From Exiguobacterium acetylicum DSM 20416 (GTDB lineage: Bacteria > Bacillota > Bacilli > Exiguobacteriales > Exiguobacteriaceae): a stretch of 64,000 bases of DNA. The notes under the pieces were generated by a model that was given only the letters and a program-made list of their open reading frames with translations, was not told the DNA's origin and did not search any database. A program made the position numbers and the translations under genes. Shown here in pieces: positions 41,957-51,724 of this stretch; the stretch's first letter is position 1; every line of letters starts with the position of its first letter. Location of the stretch: the NCBI RefSeq assembly GCF_000702605.1, contig NZ_JNIR01000001.1, positions 2,480,001 to 2,544,000 on the forward strand. Reading direction: 5' to 3'.

Positions 41957-43072
41957 TTATTTGCTTGTTTGTTTGATCGGGAACCAGCCTGGACGACTTG
42001 TGATGCCTGCCCATAATGCATCTGGAACGACGAGTTCTGCTTGTGCCTCTGGATCAAGTTCTGTCCGGATTGACGCAAGGTCACCTGCTTCAACTTTCTC
42101 AACCCATTTCGGTTCCATGATCAGTTCACGACCGAGGGCGATCATTGGAACGACAGCCAAACCTTGTTCGACTTCGTCCGCTGTGTGAAGCGATCCGACA
42201 CCGATGGCAGGTACTTGTTCGCCAACCCGTTCTTGAACGAGTGTGATTGGTGATGTCGTTTCATTTTCGTCACGAATCGAACCTGCGAAGAAGTCCATCA
42301 CTGAAACGTGCAAGTAATCGAGATCTTTTTTCGCCAGCTCATCGACGAGACGCATCGTGTCATCGAGTGTGATTCCTGGATTTTCGATCTCTTCTGGAGA
42401 GAAACGGTATCCGACGATGAACGAAGGATCCTGTTTCGCGACAGCTTCGACTGCATCTACGACTGCTAATGGGAAGGCGAGACGTTTTTCTAAGCTACCG
42501 CCCCATTTATCATCGCGGCGGTTTGAGTGTGGTGAGAAGAATTGTTGGATCAAGTACGTGTTCGCACCGTGAATCTCAACACCATCAAATCCAGCTTCCA
42601 TCGCACGACGTGTCGCTTGACCGAATGCTTCAATGATTGCTTCAACTTCTTCCGCCTCTAGTGCACGAGGTGTCATTGCCCCTTCACGTACAGGTGCGAC
42701 AGCACTTGCACTAACTGTTTGTCCACCGACGAGTTCTGGTGGTGCCATACGACCAGCGTGGAAGATTTGTAAGATCGCTTTTGCGCCTTTATCTTGAATC
42801 GTTTTTGCGAGTCGCTTCAGACTTGGAACGAGATCGTCACGATGCGCACCGAATTCATTCGGGAATCCTTGACCGTCTGCTGTGACATTCGCACACGCTG
42901 TAATGACCGCACTGACGCCACCTGAACGTTCTGCGTAGTACGCGAGTTCCGCATCCGATACTTCGCCGTTCTCTTGTGCTGCATAGTTTGTCATTGGTGC
43001 CATCAAGACGCGGTTTTTCAGCGTCACACCGTTTGGTAATGTAAATGGTTCAAACATTGCTTGAGTTGCCAT
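41957..43072 (-). CDS. Old yellow enzyme family NADH:flavin oxidoreductase
   Basis: 371 residues from the ATG at 43072 (GAGGAGGCAC upstream), similar to B. subtilis YqiG. FMN TIM barrel with LMAPMTNYAA at the N terminus, FHAGRMAPPE, the active-site EIHGANTYLIQQFFSPHSNRR segment and the phosphate-binding GVGSLHTADE and IALGRELI. Reduces activated C=C bonds; in vivo substrate unknown. It lies 92 bp after the MMPL gene on the same strand and may be co-transcribed. Confidence 0.92.
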   Translation of the reverse strand: MATQAMFEPFTLPNGVTLKNRVLMAPMTNYAAQENGEVSDAELAYYAERSGGVSAVITACANVTADGQGFPNEFGAHRDDLVPSLKRLAKTIQDKGAKAILQIFHAGRMAPPELVGGQTVSASAVAPVREGAMTPRALEAEEVEAIIEAFGQATRRAMEAGFDGVEIHGANTYLIQQFFSPHSNRRDDKWGGSLEKRLAFPLAVVDAVEAVAKQDPSFIVGYRFSPEEIENPGITLDDTMRLVDELAKKDLDYLHVSVMDFFAGSIRDENETTSPITLVQERVGEQVPAIGVGSLHTADEVEQGLAVVPMIALGRELIMEPKWVEKVEAGDLASIRTELDPEAQAELVVPDALWAGITSRPGWFPIKQTSK

Positions 43073-43164
43073 GAGTGAAGTGCCTCCTCTAATTTCTTGA
43101 ACTGAATATCGACAGTATACGCTCGTCTTCCTTCGAATAGCTACTGATGTGCTTACGCGATGTG

Positions 43165-45255
43165 TCACTTGCGAATTGCTTTACGACGTCCACCCGGCCA
43201 CCACCAGTTCCAGTGACCAAATAGCTTCATCAATGCGGGAACGAGCAGCATCCGGACAATCGTGGCATCAATAAAAATCGCAAGTGCGATACCGACGCCC
43301 AGTTGTTTGATTGGACTGACGCCCGTGAAGGCAAACGCCCCAGTGACGACGATCATGATCAAGGCTGCAGACGTAATGATCTTACTCGTTTTCGCAAGAC
43401 CCATCTCGGTCGCGTAATCGTTATCGCCTGTCTCGTCATAATATTCTTCCATTCGCGAGACGAGGAACACTTCATAATCCATCGATAAACCAAAGACGAG
43501 TGAGAAGATGAAGACCGGTGTCAGAATACCAATCGTCTCCTGCGGAAGAACTGCGCCGGACTCGAACAAGATGACTAGTAATCCGAATGTTGCCCCTAGG
43601 CTAAGCAAATTCATCAGAATTGCCTTGATGGGAATCAAGATGGATCGGAACGCAATCAGCAGGATGATGAACGTTGCCAAAACGACGACACCGACTGCCA
43701 GTGGGAGTTTTGATTCGATGGCGTCATAAATTTCTTGATTGAAGGCTGCCGGTCCCCCGACAAGATAACCGTCCGCTTGCATGTTTCGCACCCAGTCTTG
43801 CGAAGCAGCATCCCCCGGATCCCCTTTTAAATTGACGCCGATCCGTGCTTGATTGTTCTCTGACAGAAACGGCTTCAGTGCATCGCGTCCGGCGGGAACC
43901 GCGAGTAACTGTTCGAGCGGAATCTGTTGCTGTTCGGCAATCGTTGCGGCGGATACGACGGAACGCACCTTCGGATCTGACTCGAGTCGAATCGTCACGT
44001 CTTCGATTTTTTCTCGTCCCACCTCTGACGCAGGATCGGCAGACAAGATGAGGACGGCATCTGTTCCATCGTTTCCAAATGTTTTTTCCCACGACTCAAA
44101 AGCGAGACGCGATGGATACGACTCTGGTAAAGCAGTCGCTTGCGGAATGTTCAACGTCAAGTCACGTAACGGCAATAAACAAGGCAAAAGAAGTAATAAA
44201 GATAGAATCGTGACTGCGACCGGCCGATTCATGACGAAACGAGCGAGGCGCCGCCAACGATCTTCACTACGACCGGCTCGTTGCCGGAAGAGTCGCCCTT
44301 TCTCTAGCACCGTCCCGAAGACGATCAATAGTGCCGGCAGCAGTGTCAACGCACTGATGACTGCCCCGAGGACCGAGACGAGCGTCCCGATCGCAACAGC
44401 ACGGAAGACATCCACATCAATCAATAACAATCCAGCGAGTCCGACGAAGACACAGATTCCGGAAAATAAAATCGAACGTCCTGCCGTCTCGACCGAACGG
44501 ATTGCTGCTTTCCGAATATCTTGTCCGTCCTGCCGTTCTTCGCGAAATCGATTGACGTATAACAACGAAAAATCAATTCCGAGCGCAAGCGAAATCATCG
44601 CGACCGCATTCAAGACGAAGATTGATAACTCTTGTTGTCCGGCAACGAAATACAGAACACCGGCACCAAAGATAAAAGTAACGAGACCCATGATCAACGG
44701 CAAAATCGCCGCAACCGGTGTACCAAAAACGAGTAGCAAGACGATCAATGCTGCCGGAATTCCAATCAACTCAGCCCGGATGAGGTCATTTTTGGACGCT
44801 GTATTCAAATCATCGACGACGACCGGTTCACCGGTCAGTCGAATTGTTCCAGTGTCATCCAGTTGACGCGTGACCGCAGCTGCCCATTTCGCATCAAGTG
44901 TCGGTACACCGACCGTCACGTATCCTTTATCGTCACGAATTGCTCGCGGATTTTCGACGGGACCAATGACGTTTCCGACGCCATTAATATCACGGAAGCG
45001 CTCGACATGTTGCACCATCGTTTGTTGTAGATTCTCTTGATTTTCAAATAGGACGATGATCGTATGCGGATCCTGACCGAAGTCTTGATCGAGTACGGTC
45101 TCGACGCGTTGAAAGTCCCCGTCACGTGTAAATCCGTTTCCTTCAAGCCGATCGGGTAATTGATAGGCGAAATACCCAAGCACGACGAGCAGGATCGCCC
45201 AAACGATCAACACTCCTCGAAAATACGTACTCATCAGATGACCAAGCCGTTCCAT
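43165..45255 (-). CDS. MMPL/RND-family membrane transporter (YdfJ-like)
   Basis: 696 residues with two homologous halves, each of one helix plus a large outer loop plus five helices. Conserved helix-4 motif ALGIDFSLLYVNRFREE in the first half and FGLSMDYEVFLVSRMEEYY in the second show the Asp residues used for proton coupling. Members export lipids, siderophores or drugs. Start at the ATG 45255 with AAAGGGGACGCATC; the longer upstream frame crosses the terminator of the previous gene. Confidence 0.9.
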   Translation of the reverse strand: MERLGHLMSTYFRGVLIVWAILLVVLGYFAYQLPDRLEGNGFTRDGDFQRVETVLDQDFGQDPHTIIVLFENQENLQQTMVQHVERFRDINGVGNVIGPVENPRAIRDDKGYVTVGVPTLDAKWAAAVTRQLDDTGTIRLTGEPVVVDDLNTASKNDLIRAELIGIPAALIVLLLVFGTPVAAILPLIMGLVTFIFGAGVLYFVAGQQELSIFVLNAVAMISLALGIDFSLLYVNRFREERQDGQDIRKAAIRSVETAGRSILFSGICVFVGLAGLLLIDVDVFRAVAIGTLVSVLGAVISALTLLPALLIVFGTVLEKGRLFRQRAGRSEDRWRRLARFVMNRPVAVTILSLLLLLPCLLPLRDLTLNIPQATALPESYPSRLAFESWEKTFGNDGTDAVLILSADPASEVGREKIEDVTIRLESDPKVRSVVSAATIAEQQQIPLEQLLAVPAGRDALKPFLSENNQARIGVNLKGDPGDAASQDWVRNMQADGYLVGGPAAFNQEIYDAIESKLPLAVGVVVLATFIILLIAFRSILIPIKAILMNLLSLGATFGLLVILFESGAVLPQETIGILTPVFIFSLVFGLSMDYEVFLVSRMEEYYDETGDNDYATEMGLAKTSKIITSAALIMIVVTGAFAFTGVSPIKQLGVGIALAIFIDATIVRMLLVPALMKLFGHWNWWWPGGRRKAIRK

Positions 45256-45283
45256 GATGCGTCCCCTTTCTGTATAAAACGTA

Positions 45284-45321
45284 CAAAAAACATCCTTCTT
45301 GCTGAAAAGCGAAAAGGATGT
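45284..45321 (-). terminator. Intrinsic terminator (minus strand)
   Basis: AACATCCTT / AAGGATGTT with a T6 tail on the minus strand, directly after the gene at 45326-46120 and before MMPL. Confidence 0.8.
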
Positions 45322-45325
45322 TTCA

Positions 45326-46120
45326 TTACGTCTTTTGGAAAATTTGAACCCATGTGTTGCCGAATGTCGCCGATGTCGATACGATCGCAAGACGTCGCGC
45401 CTCTTCATCGAGCAACACACTTTTGAGTAAAACAGAGGAATGACATCCCTCGAACTTATATTTCAGCTGACTCTTCTCATACAAGTAAAAGCGAGATGAA
45501 TCGGTGATCGAAAACAATTGGTGACGGTGGTCAACGAGCGAGTACTCCGCATAATCCGAAAAAGGAATGATCGATTCCTGGTTCGTCGCGGCATCCCAAA
45601 TCACATACCGTTCTTGTAGATCATCATAGGAGATGATCGTCGTAGGTGCGATGAATCGTTCGAACGTCAATCGTGTATCATATCCTCGCTCAACTAAGCG
45701 TCCGAACAGCGGTGCTTCTCCATAGTTTGAGTACCGCCAGTCCCCTGTTTGAACGTTCACACAGATGACGTCTGTTTCTGCCGTGTACAGGAAAATCTCA
45801 TCGTCTTGCCACAAGAATAAATTACTGAACCATGCTTCGGAAAAAGCAGCGGGTCGCGCGATATAATCTAAATGCCCTTGCTCTAAATCCAATAAACCAA
45901 AATAAGCTGACTCTTCAAATACGATGAACAATCGTCCACCGCCTGGCTCAATGTACCAGGAGAATGGAACATACGCACATGCTGTTTCCCATAGTGGTCT
46001 TAAATCCGCATCACATTTCATAAATCCGTGGCGATCTCGAAAAAGAAGCAAATCCTCCCCGATTCGATCGAACAGTGAGACGGATTCATGGAGTAACAGC
46101 TCTGCAGCAGGTTTATACAT
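45326..46120 (-). CDS. Hypothetical protein, probable beta-propeller-like
   Basis: About 264 residues. Starts are ambiguous: ATG at 46120 has AGGAAGTG six nt upstream, while GTG/ATG codons at 46129/46126 overlap it. The sequence is a run of short hydrophobic-aromatic strands with repeated FL/IW-D-x-x-x-E spacing (GRLFIVFEESAYFGLLDLEQG, LWQDDEIFLYTAETDVICVN, RYVIWDAATNQESIIP), suggesting a WD-like or SMP-30-like propeller. No signal peptide. I do not recognise the family, and no function can be given. Confidence 0.55.
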   Translation of the reverse strand: MYKPAAELLLHESVSLFDRIGEDLLLFRDRHGFMKCDADLRPLWETACAYVPFSWYIEPGGGRLFIVFEESAYFGLLDLEQGHLDYIARPAAFSEAWFSNLFLWQDDEIFLYTAETDVICVNVQTGDWRYSNYGEAPLFGRLVERGYDTRLTFERFIAPTTIISYDDLQERYVIWDAATNQESIIPFSDYAEYSLVDHRHQLFSITDSSRFYLYEKSQLKYKFEGCHSSVLLKSVLLDEEARRLAIVSTSATFGNTWVQIFQKT

Positions 46121-46235
46121 ATGCATCACTTCCTACTTCATACGGTATCAACCTTCTCGGTTTCTCGCTACTATTGATGCGCTCGGCTTGCACCTCCTGT
46201 TATACTAACTTCATGGAAAAAGGAGGACGAACACG

Positions 46236-46409
46236 ATGAAACCTTTACAATTATCAGCAGAGACGGCTGTCGAACTCGCAAAACGTCTGAACGTACCACT
46301 TGAGCAGTTAATGCATATGCCACGCCATATCCTGATTCAAAAGCTCGTTGAACTCGAGCAGGAACAAGCGAAAACGGAATCTGATTCGTCTAGCGAATCA
46401 GATTCTTAA
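46236..46409 (+). CDS. YycC-like small protein
   Basis: 57 residues. The stretch MKPLQLSAETAVELAKRLNV then PLEQLMHMPRHILIQKLVEL is typical of the YycC-like family of small Bacillales proteins of unknown function. AAAGGAGGACGAACACG precedes the ATG. The last codons (SDSSSESDS) are written by a perfect 12-bp inverted repeat GAATCTGATTCG / CGAATCAGATTC at 46377-46405, an odd arrangement that would form a hairpin at the mRNA end. Confidence 0.72.
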   Translation: MKPLQLSAETAVELAKRLNVPLEQLMHMPRHILIQKLVELEQEQAKTESDSSSESDS

Positions 46410-46410
46410 G

Positions 46411-46447
46411 TAAAAAGCCTCTCTTCTATATGATGGAAGGAGGCTTT
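46411..46447 (-). terminator. Intrinsic terminator (mainly minus strand)
   Basis: AAAGCCTC / GAGGCTTT stem with a T-rich tail on the minus strand, after the small M50 gene. Confidence 0.7.
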
Positions 46448-46456
46448 AATCTTCGT

Positions 46457-46939
46457 TTAGGATTGTGGATGATAATCTGATTTCCCGTAGCGGAAGACAT
46501 TGATGATCGCTTTCCCATCGCTCGGATAACCATTAGGGTGATCGATCGGGAAGAGTGAGAAAAAGACGAAATAAAATGAGAAATATGCAAATTGGTAGGT
46601 AAAGATCGATGCCTCGAATACACCGGCATAAATGAGACCGTTCACGACTAAGATACTCACCAAGTTTGCGATCGATCCGCCAGCATAAACGAGTATGTTA
46701 GCGAATTTCGACTCATTGCGTAATGCCTCATATTGACACCAGCCATCCCAGAAATAGATACGATTCAAGCGGATTGGACCGACACGAAGCAACGATTTTC
46801 CTGACCCAATATTGATTTCCATGTTTCCACCGAATAATCGGGCAAAAAAGTAATGCCCCATCTCATGAATCAATGTCACGATAGGCAAAAGTAAAAAGAA
46901 CGATAAAAAGAATTTCCATAAATCACCGAAACCGAACAT
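46457..46939 (-). CDS. Small M50-like membrane metalloprotease
   Basis: 160 residues. HEMGH in VTLIHEMGHYFFARLFGG gives the zinc motif; a third ligand Asp may be in FPIDHPNGYPSDGKAI, the counterpart of the usual NxxPxxxxDG. About four membrane helices. It is shorter than most M50 proteases and has no PDZ domain. Substrate unknown. Monocistronic; starts at 46939. Confidence 0.75.
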   Translation of the reverse strand: MFGFGDLWKFFLSFFLLLPIVTLIHEMGHYFFARLFGGNMEINIGSGKSLLRVGPIRLNRIYFWDGWCQYEALRNESKFANILVYAGGSIANLVSILVVNGLIYAGVFEASIFTYQFAYFSFYFVFFSLFPIDHPNGYPSDGKAIINVFRYGKSDYHPQS

Positions 46940-47080
46940 ACTACGTACACCCTCTCACTTTAAAACAACATCTTAGATACTACATATAGATTTTTCCCGA
47001 AAGATGCCTCTTCAAACAATCTTTTGATGATTTTTCGCAAGTCAATTGCATGACAGGGTGACATCGGTTTGTCATCCACG

Positions 47081-47119
47081 AAAAAAAGGACGAAGCCATC
47101 CTGCGCTTCGTCCTTTTCT
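47081..47119 (-). terminator. Intrinsic terminator of the pullulanase gene
   Basis: AAAAGGACGAAGC / GCTTCGTCCTTTT, with T7 on the minus strand. Confidence 0.88.
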
Positions 47120-47121
47120 AG

Positions 47122-49128
47122 TTAATCGGTTTTCTTTCGACGTTTGTTCGCTGCATACAACAATCCAATGATCGTCAGTGCTGCACCACCTGCTACCGCA
47201 TATTTCTTGTAGTCCGCTTTTCGTTCGGCGATGACCGTCGTCGTCAATGCTTGGACGACCAACTGTTTCTCTTCATGCAGTCGTGGTGCGTGCAACTTAA
47301 CAGCACCTGACTCCACCAATACCTCGAATTCACCGTTTGGCAATTCAATCGTGATATCCTCTTCCGTCGCATTGTGATAGACACGCTGTCGTTCGACGTA
47401 TCCTTCATAGGTGCGCTTCAGTTCAAAGGCGATGACACCCTCCCCTTCTTCAAGGAAGCGCAGATGTTTTTTGATCAGCGCTGCGTTTGCGAGACGGAAC
47501 ATCGGATACTGACGACGGAGGGCAATCAATCCTTTGACGTATTCGACTGCCGGACGCTCTGTTTCCGCCCGTTCATAGTCAAGACGATTGACGACTTCAC
47601 CGGCATTGAAGCTGTCACGAATTCCGTCCTTCGTCCGGAAGAACTCTTGTCCGGCATGGAGGAAAGGAATGCCTTGTCCCGTCAAGATGATGGCATTCGC
47701 GAGCATTTGTCGTTTCCGACGAATCTCCTCCGTGTCCTCTGGACGAGATACCGTTAATTTATCCCAAATCGTCAAATCATCATGAGCCTCGACGTACGAG
47801 ACGACCTGATTCGGTTCATCGGCAAACCCTTGCGAAGAGACGTTACCAGCGATTCCCCGTTTGACTTCACTCGTCCGGTCAAATGCACCACTGATGAAGC
47901 CACGGTCTTCCGGCGTTTGGACGTCGCCTTTGACCCCGTCCCGTAAGCCGTTATTGAAATGCGCGATTCCTGGCATCTTCGGTGCATTGAAGTAATTCGC
48001 TTTTTCTTCCGGATCAAGCGGCGTATCGAGATCCCAGCCTTCACCGATAATCAGAATCGACGGATCAATCCGATCAAGTGCATGACGCACCTGATTCATC
48101 GTTTCGACATCATGCAGTCCCATCAAATCAAATCGGAAACCGTCCAGATGGTACTCTTTCGCCCAGTACGTCACACAATCAAGAATGAACTTCCGCATCA
48201 TCAGACGTTCAGACGCCGTATCATTTCCACAGAAACTACCGTTCGAGAGACTACCATCCGCCTCTTGACGATAAAAGTAGCCAGGAACGAACTGACCGAG
48301 CGGAACCGTTGCCGCATCATACGTATGATTGAAGACGACGTCCATGATGACACGGATCCCACGGTCATGTAACGCCTGAACCAATTGTTTTAATTCAAGG
48401 ATCCGCGTTCTTGGATCATCCGGATTTGACGAGTACGAACCTTCCGGCGCAAAGTAGTTCACCGGGTCATATCCCCAGTTATAGTTATCCGGGTCGTTCG
48501 GCGCTGTCTCATTGACTGAGCCAAAATCGTAGATCGGCAATAACTGGACATGCGTCACACCGAGATCCGCTAAATAATCAAGTCCTGTTAATCCACCATT
48601 TGGTGTCCGTGTTCCTGCTTCCGTCAGTCCAGCGAATGTACCACGTGCGACGACACCACTAGCCGGATGACTCGTTGCATCGCGTACGTGTAGTTCATAA
48701 ACAACTGCGTCTTGCGAAGAATGGAACAGTGGGCGTTCTTCAATCCATCGTTCTGGTGTCACACTTGTCGGGTCAATCAGCGCACCGCGTTTTCCGTTCG
48801 TTCCGACGGCTTTCGCATACGGATCGACTGCCTCGACCTTTTGTCCGTTGATGCTCGCTTGAAACGTATAGAAATAACCTTCATATGCCGCTCGATCGAG
48901 TTCAACGACGTATGTTCCCCGTTCGCCTGCCATCATCTCGACCTCTTCGACTTTTCGTGCGCGTAATGTCTTATAGAGACGAATCACGACACGTTCTGCC
49001 GTCGGCGCCCACAAGCGCACGCGAATCGCTGTCTCTGAGAAAGTCGCTCCTAAATCATTTCCACTATAGGCAAATCGCTCATCCAGTTCTTGCGGTGTGA
49101 GCGTCAACATGTCTGCTGTTTGTTTCAA
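47122..49128 (-). CDS. Type I pullulanase with C-terminal membrane tail
   Basis: 668 residues. N-terminal CBM48-like domain, then GH13 catalytic barrel: type I pullulanase signature YNWGYDP at 216-222, VIMDVVFNHT, nucleophile Asp in GFRFDLMG, acid Glu in IIGEGWD and VEAHDDLTIWDKL. It debranches alpha-1,6 links in glycogen or pullulan. There is no signal peptide, yet the last 28 residues contain a hydrophobic helix (about 643-661) and a basic end ANKRRKKTD, giving a tail anchor not found in B. subtilis AmyX. The start is TTG at 49128 with GGGGTG 7 nt upstream. Confidence 0.92.
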   Translation of the reverse strand: MKQTADMLTLTPQELDERFAYSGNDLGATFSETAIRVRLWAPTAERVVIRLYKTLRARKVEEVEMMAGERGTYVVELDRAAYEGYFYTFQASINGQKVEAVDPYAKAVGTNGKRGALIDPTSVTPERWIEERPLFHSSQDAVVYELHVRDATSHPASGVVARGTFAGLTEAGTRTPNGGLTGLDYLADLGVTHVQLLPIYDFGSVNETAPNDPDNYNWGYDPVNYFAPEGSYSSNPDDPRTRILELKQLVQALHDRGIRVIMDVVFNHTYDAATVPLGQFVPGYFYRQEADGSLSNGSFCGNDTASERLMMRKFILDCVTYWAKEYHLDGFRFDLMGLHDVETMNQVRHALDRIDPSILIIGEGWDLDTPLDPEEKANYFNAPKMPGIAHFNNGLRDGVKGDVQTPEDRGFISGAFDRTSEVKRGIAGNVSSQGFADEPNQVVSYVEAHDDLTIWDKLTVSRPEDTEEIRRKRQMLANAIILTGQGIPFLHAGQEFFRTKDGIRDSFNAGEVVNRLDYERAETERPAVEYVKGLIALRRQYPMFRLANAALIKKHLRFLEEGEGVIAFELKRTYEGYVERQRVYHNATEEDITIELPNGEFEVLVESGAVKLHAPRLHEEKQLVVQALTTTVIAERKADYKKYAVAGGAALTIIGLLYAANKRRKKTD

Positions 49129-49239
49129 AGCTAAGCACCCCTTTCATTTCATGGTTTTTATTATAACAAAATTTCAAAGCAGTGGACGCTTCCGGTATTC
49201 CTCTCTAAAATAGAGAGTGGAATGAAAGGGGAGATTAAA

Positions 49240-49734
49240 ATGGCAGCAAAAGATAATTCATTTGATATCGTGTCACAAATCAACATCGAGGAAGTCAAGA
49301 ACGCCGTCCAGATTGCACTGAAAGAAATCACGAATCGCTTCGACTTCAAAGGTTCAAAGAGCGACATGAAGCTCGAAAAAGAGGATTTGATTCTAATCTC
49401 AGATGACGATTTCAAACTCGATCAAGTCAAAGATGTCTTAACAGCAAAATTGATTAAGCGCGAAGTTCCGACCAAAAACCTGCAGTACGAAAAAGTCGAG
49501 CAGGCTGCTGGGAATACAGTTCGTCAACGCGTCATTCTGAAAAGTGGAATCGACCGTGACGACGCGAAAAAGATCAACAATGCCGTCAAGGAATCGAAAT
49601 TAAAAGTGAAGACACAGATTCAAGATGACCAAATCCGTGTCACAGGTAAATCACGTGACGACCTACAACAAGTCATGCAAATCGTTCGTGAGCTTCCGTT
49701 ATCAGTCGACGTGCAGTTCATTAACTTCCGTTAA
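49240..49734 (+). CDS. YajQ-family nucleotide-binding protein
   Basis: 164 residues from the ATG at 49240 (AAAGGGGAGATTAAA upstream; the ATG at 49222 is before that site). Highly typical: [30 protein letters not shown], and [13 protein letters not shown] at the end. Two ferredoxin-like domains that bind nucleotides or RNA; some relatives bind cyclic di-GMP. A diguanylate cyclase is encoded 6 kb downstream, but no direct link is shown. Confidence 0.95.
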   Translation: MAAKDNSFDIVSQINIEEVKNAVQIALKEITNRFDFKGSKSDMKLEKEDLILISDDDFKLDQVKDVLTAKLIKREVPTKNLQYEKVEQAAGNTVRQRVILKSGIDRDDAKKINNAVKESKLKVKTQIQDDQIRVTGKSRDDLQQVMQIVRELPLSVDVQFINFR

Positions 49735-49780
49735 TCGATTCTCATCAATCGGCTGAACGTTCATGTTCAGTCGATCAAAC

Positions 49781-49829
49781 AAAAAAGGGAGGTGCTTTCT
49801 GGATCGTATCCAAAAAGTACCTCCCTTCA
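49781..49829. terminator. Bidirectional terminator
   Basis: AAGGGAGGTGCTTT / AAAGTACCTCCCTT between yajQ (+) and the 3-hydroxybutyrate dehydrogenase gene (-). Confidence 0.82.
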
Positions 49830-49847
49830 TTTAATTTAAAGTGTTGC

Positions 49848-50633
49848 TTATTGCGCTGTGTAACCACCATCGAGAACGACAGCTTGCCCCGTGACACCTG
49901 CTGCTTTGTCACTTGCAAGGAAAATAGCGTAATCCGCGATTTCTTTGACTTGGAGTAAACGTTGTTGCGGGACAAGTGGATAGATGACTTCTTCTAATAC
50001 ACGTTCGAGTGGTACATTCCGTGTTTCAGCGAGCGAAGACAATTGGTTTTGGACGAGTGGTGTATCGACATAGCCTGGGCAAATCGCGTTGACCGTGATA
50101 CCTGAAGTTGCCCCTTCTAATGCTGCGACTTTCGTTAAACCGATGACGCCGTGTTTCGCACTGTTATAAGCAGCTTTCCCTGCAAAACCAATCAATCCGT
50201 TGATCGATGACATGTTCAAGATTCGTCCAGAGCCTTGTTTTTTCATGATCGGGAAGACATATTTCGTATAGAGGAATGGTGCACGAAGCATGATGCTTTG
50301 AAGCAAGTCGAATTTCTCAGTCGAGAACTCTTCGATTGGTGAGACGTGTTGCATTCCTGCATTGTTGATGACGATATCGATCGTTCCGTAATGCGCGACA
50401 GTCTGTTCGATACTTGATTTGATCGCCTCTTCATTCGTCACGTCACCTGCGACGGCAAATGCATCGAAGCCTTTTTCACGAAGTGTTTCAGCAGAGCGTT
50501 TTGCGGCTTCTTCTTGAAGATCGACGATGACGACCTTAGCGCCTTCTTGAGCGAATTCTTCAGCGATCTCAAGCCCGATTCCACTTGCTGCTCCTGTAAT
50601 TAACGCGACTTTTCCTTCAAGTTGTTTCATCAT
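49848..50633 (-). CDS. 3-hydroxybutyrate dehydrogenase (SDR)
   Basis: 261 residues. Rossmann SDR with TGAASGIGLEIA, NNAGMQHVSPIEEF, S-Y-K triad in MSSINGLIGFAGKAAYNSAKHG, and NAICPGYVDTPLVQNQ, all close to B. subtilis YxjF and known D-3-hydroxybutyrate dehydrogenases. It oxidises 3-hydroxybutyrate to acetoacetate. It is divergent from a LysR regulator gene with a 121-bp shared promoter region, so the regulator probably controls it. Confidence 0.85.
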   Translation of the reverse strand: MMKQLEGKVALITGAASGIGLEIAEEFAQEGAKVVIVDLQEEAAKRSAETLREKGFDAFAVAGDVTNEEAIKSSIEQTVAHYGTIDIVINNAGMQHVSPIEEFSTEKFDLLQSIMLRAPFLYTKYVFPIMKKQGSGRILNMSSINGLIGFAGKAAYNSAKHGVIGLTKVAALEGATSGITVNAICPGYVDTPLVQNQLSSLAETRNVPLERVLEEVIYPLVPQQRLLQVKEIADYAIFLASDKAAGVTGQAVVLDGGYTAQ

Positions 50634-50754
50634 GATTGATTCCTTCTTTCTTTATCTTTACGTGTTCGGTCTCTTTACTGTACGCTGATTGAAAGAATAA
50701 TAAAAATGAATACTTGTTATGACATCTATAACTCAAAAGAATAGGAGAATACTG

Positions 50755-51633
50755 ATGGATTTCCGCCAATTGGAATACTTTACGGAAGTAGCACGCTTCA
50801 AAAGCTTCACTCGTGCCGCTGAACATCTCCATGTCACGCAACCAACACTCAGTAAAATGGTCCGTCATTTAGAAGAAGAACTTGAGATGGAATTGTTCGA
50901 TCGGAGTAAACGACAAATCGTCTTGACGGATGCCGGTGAGACCTTATTGATCGAAGGTGAAAAGATTCTACGTCAGTTATCTGATTTGCCTTCTCACCTC
51001 TATGATGTCATGCATTTGACGAAAGGAACGATCCGTCTCGGTATTCCCCCACTGATCGGTTCGCTGTTTTTCCCAGGTCTATTGCGCCGTTTTGAGGAAA
51101 TGTATCCGATGATCCAAATCGAATTGATCGAAGCCGGTGGACATGCGTTAGAAAAAGCGGTCGTCGCCGGTGAAGTCGATTTGATCGCAACGGTGCTGCC
51201 TTCGGATGAGCATTTAACGACACATCCCTTCATCGAAGAGGAATTGCATTTGTTTTTACCAAATGATCATCCACTCGCCGATCGGTCGATGATTGCGTTA
51301 GAAGAAGTCGCCGACATGCCGTTCGTCTTGTTTAATGAAACGTTCTCGCTTCACGATGTCGTCTTGAACGCCTGTCAGGATGCCGGATTTACACCTAACG
51401 TGTCTCGGGTGAGCTCACAGTGGGACTTCTTATGTTTAGTGGTCGCAGAAGGAAATGCCGTGACCGTCCTTCCACGTTCAATCGCTAATCGTTTTTCGAT
51501 TCGTGGTGTCAAAACGATCCCGCTTAAAACACGAGTGCCGTGGCACTTAGGAATCGCCGTTCCGACCGGTCGCTATCAATCGTACGTGACGCGGAAATGG
51601 ATTCAATTCGTCAGTGATATGTATTCCAAATAA
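50755..51633 (+). CDS. LysR-family transcriptional regulator
   Basis: 292 residues from the ATG at 50755 (AGGAGAATACTG). N-terminal winged HTH DFRQLEYFTEVARFKSFTRAAEHLHVTQPTLSKMVRHLEEELE; effector domain from about residue 90 (GTIRLGIPPLIGSLFFPGLL). Effector unknown. Because it is divergent from the 3-hydroxybutyrate dehydrogenase gene, it is likely that gene's regulator, perhaps also of the carboxymuconolactone-decarboxylase-like gene downstream. Confidence 0.9.
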   Translation: MDFRQLEYFTEVARFKSFTRAAEHLHVTQPTLSKMVRHLEEELEMELFDRSKRQIVLTDAGETLLIEGEKILRQLSDLPSHLYDVMHLTKGTIRLGIPPLIGSLFFPGLLRRFEEMYPMIQIELIEAGGHALEKAVVAGEVDLIATVLPSDEHLTTHPFIEEELHLFLPNDHPLADRSMIALEEVADMPFVLFNETFSLHDVVLNACQDAGFTPNVSRVSSQWDFLCLVVAEGNAVTVLPRSIANRFSIRGVKTIPLKTRVPWHLGIAVPTGRYQSYVTRKWIQFVSDMYSK

Positions 51634-51724
51634 GCATACCTTTCATAAAAACCATGTATTTGTAGAATGGTATTTCCTCCTTTACGATAAGAACATCGTT
51701 AAAAAAGAAAGGAAGTCCTTTACC

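Noticed and set aside
43853-44866. Plus-strand open frame of 337 codons
   Set aside because: Lies antisense to the MMPL transporter, has a Ser/Arg/Thr-rich composition and no ribosome site. It is a shadow of the codon use on the other strand.
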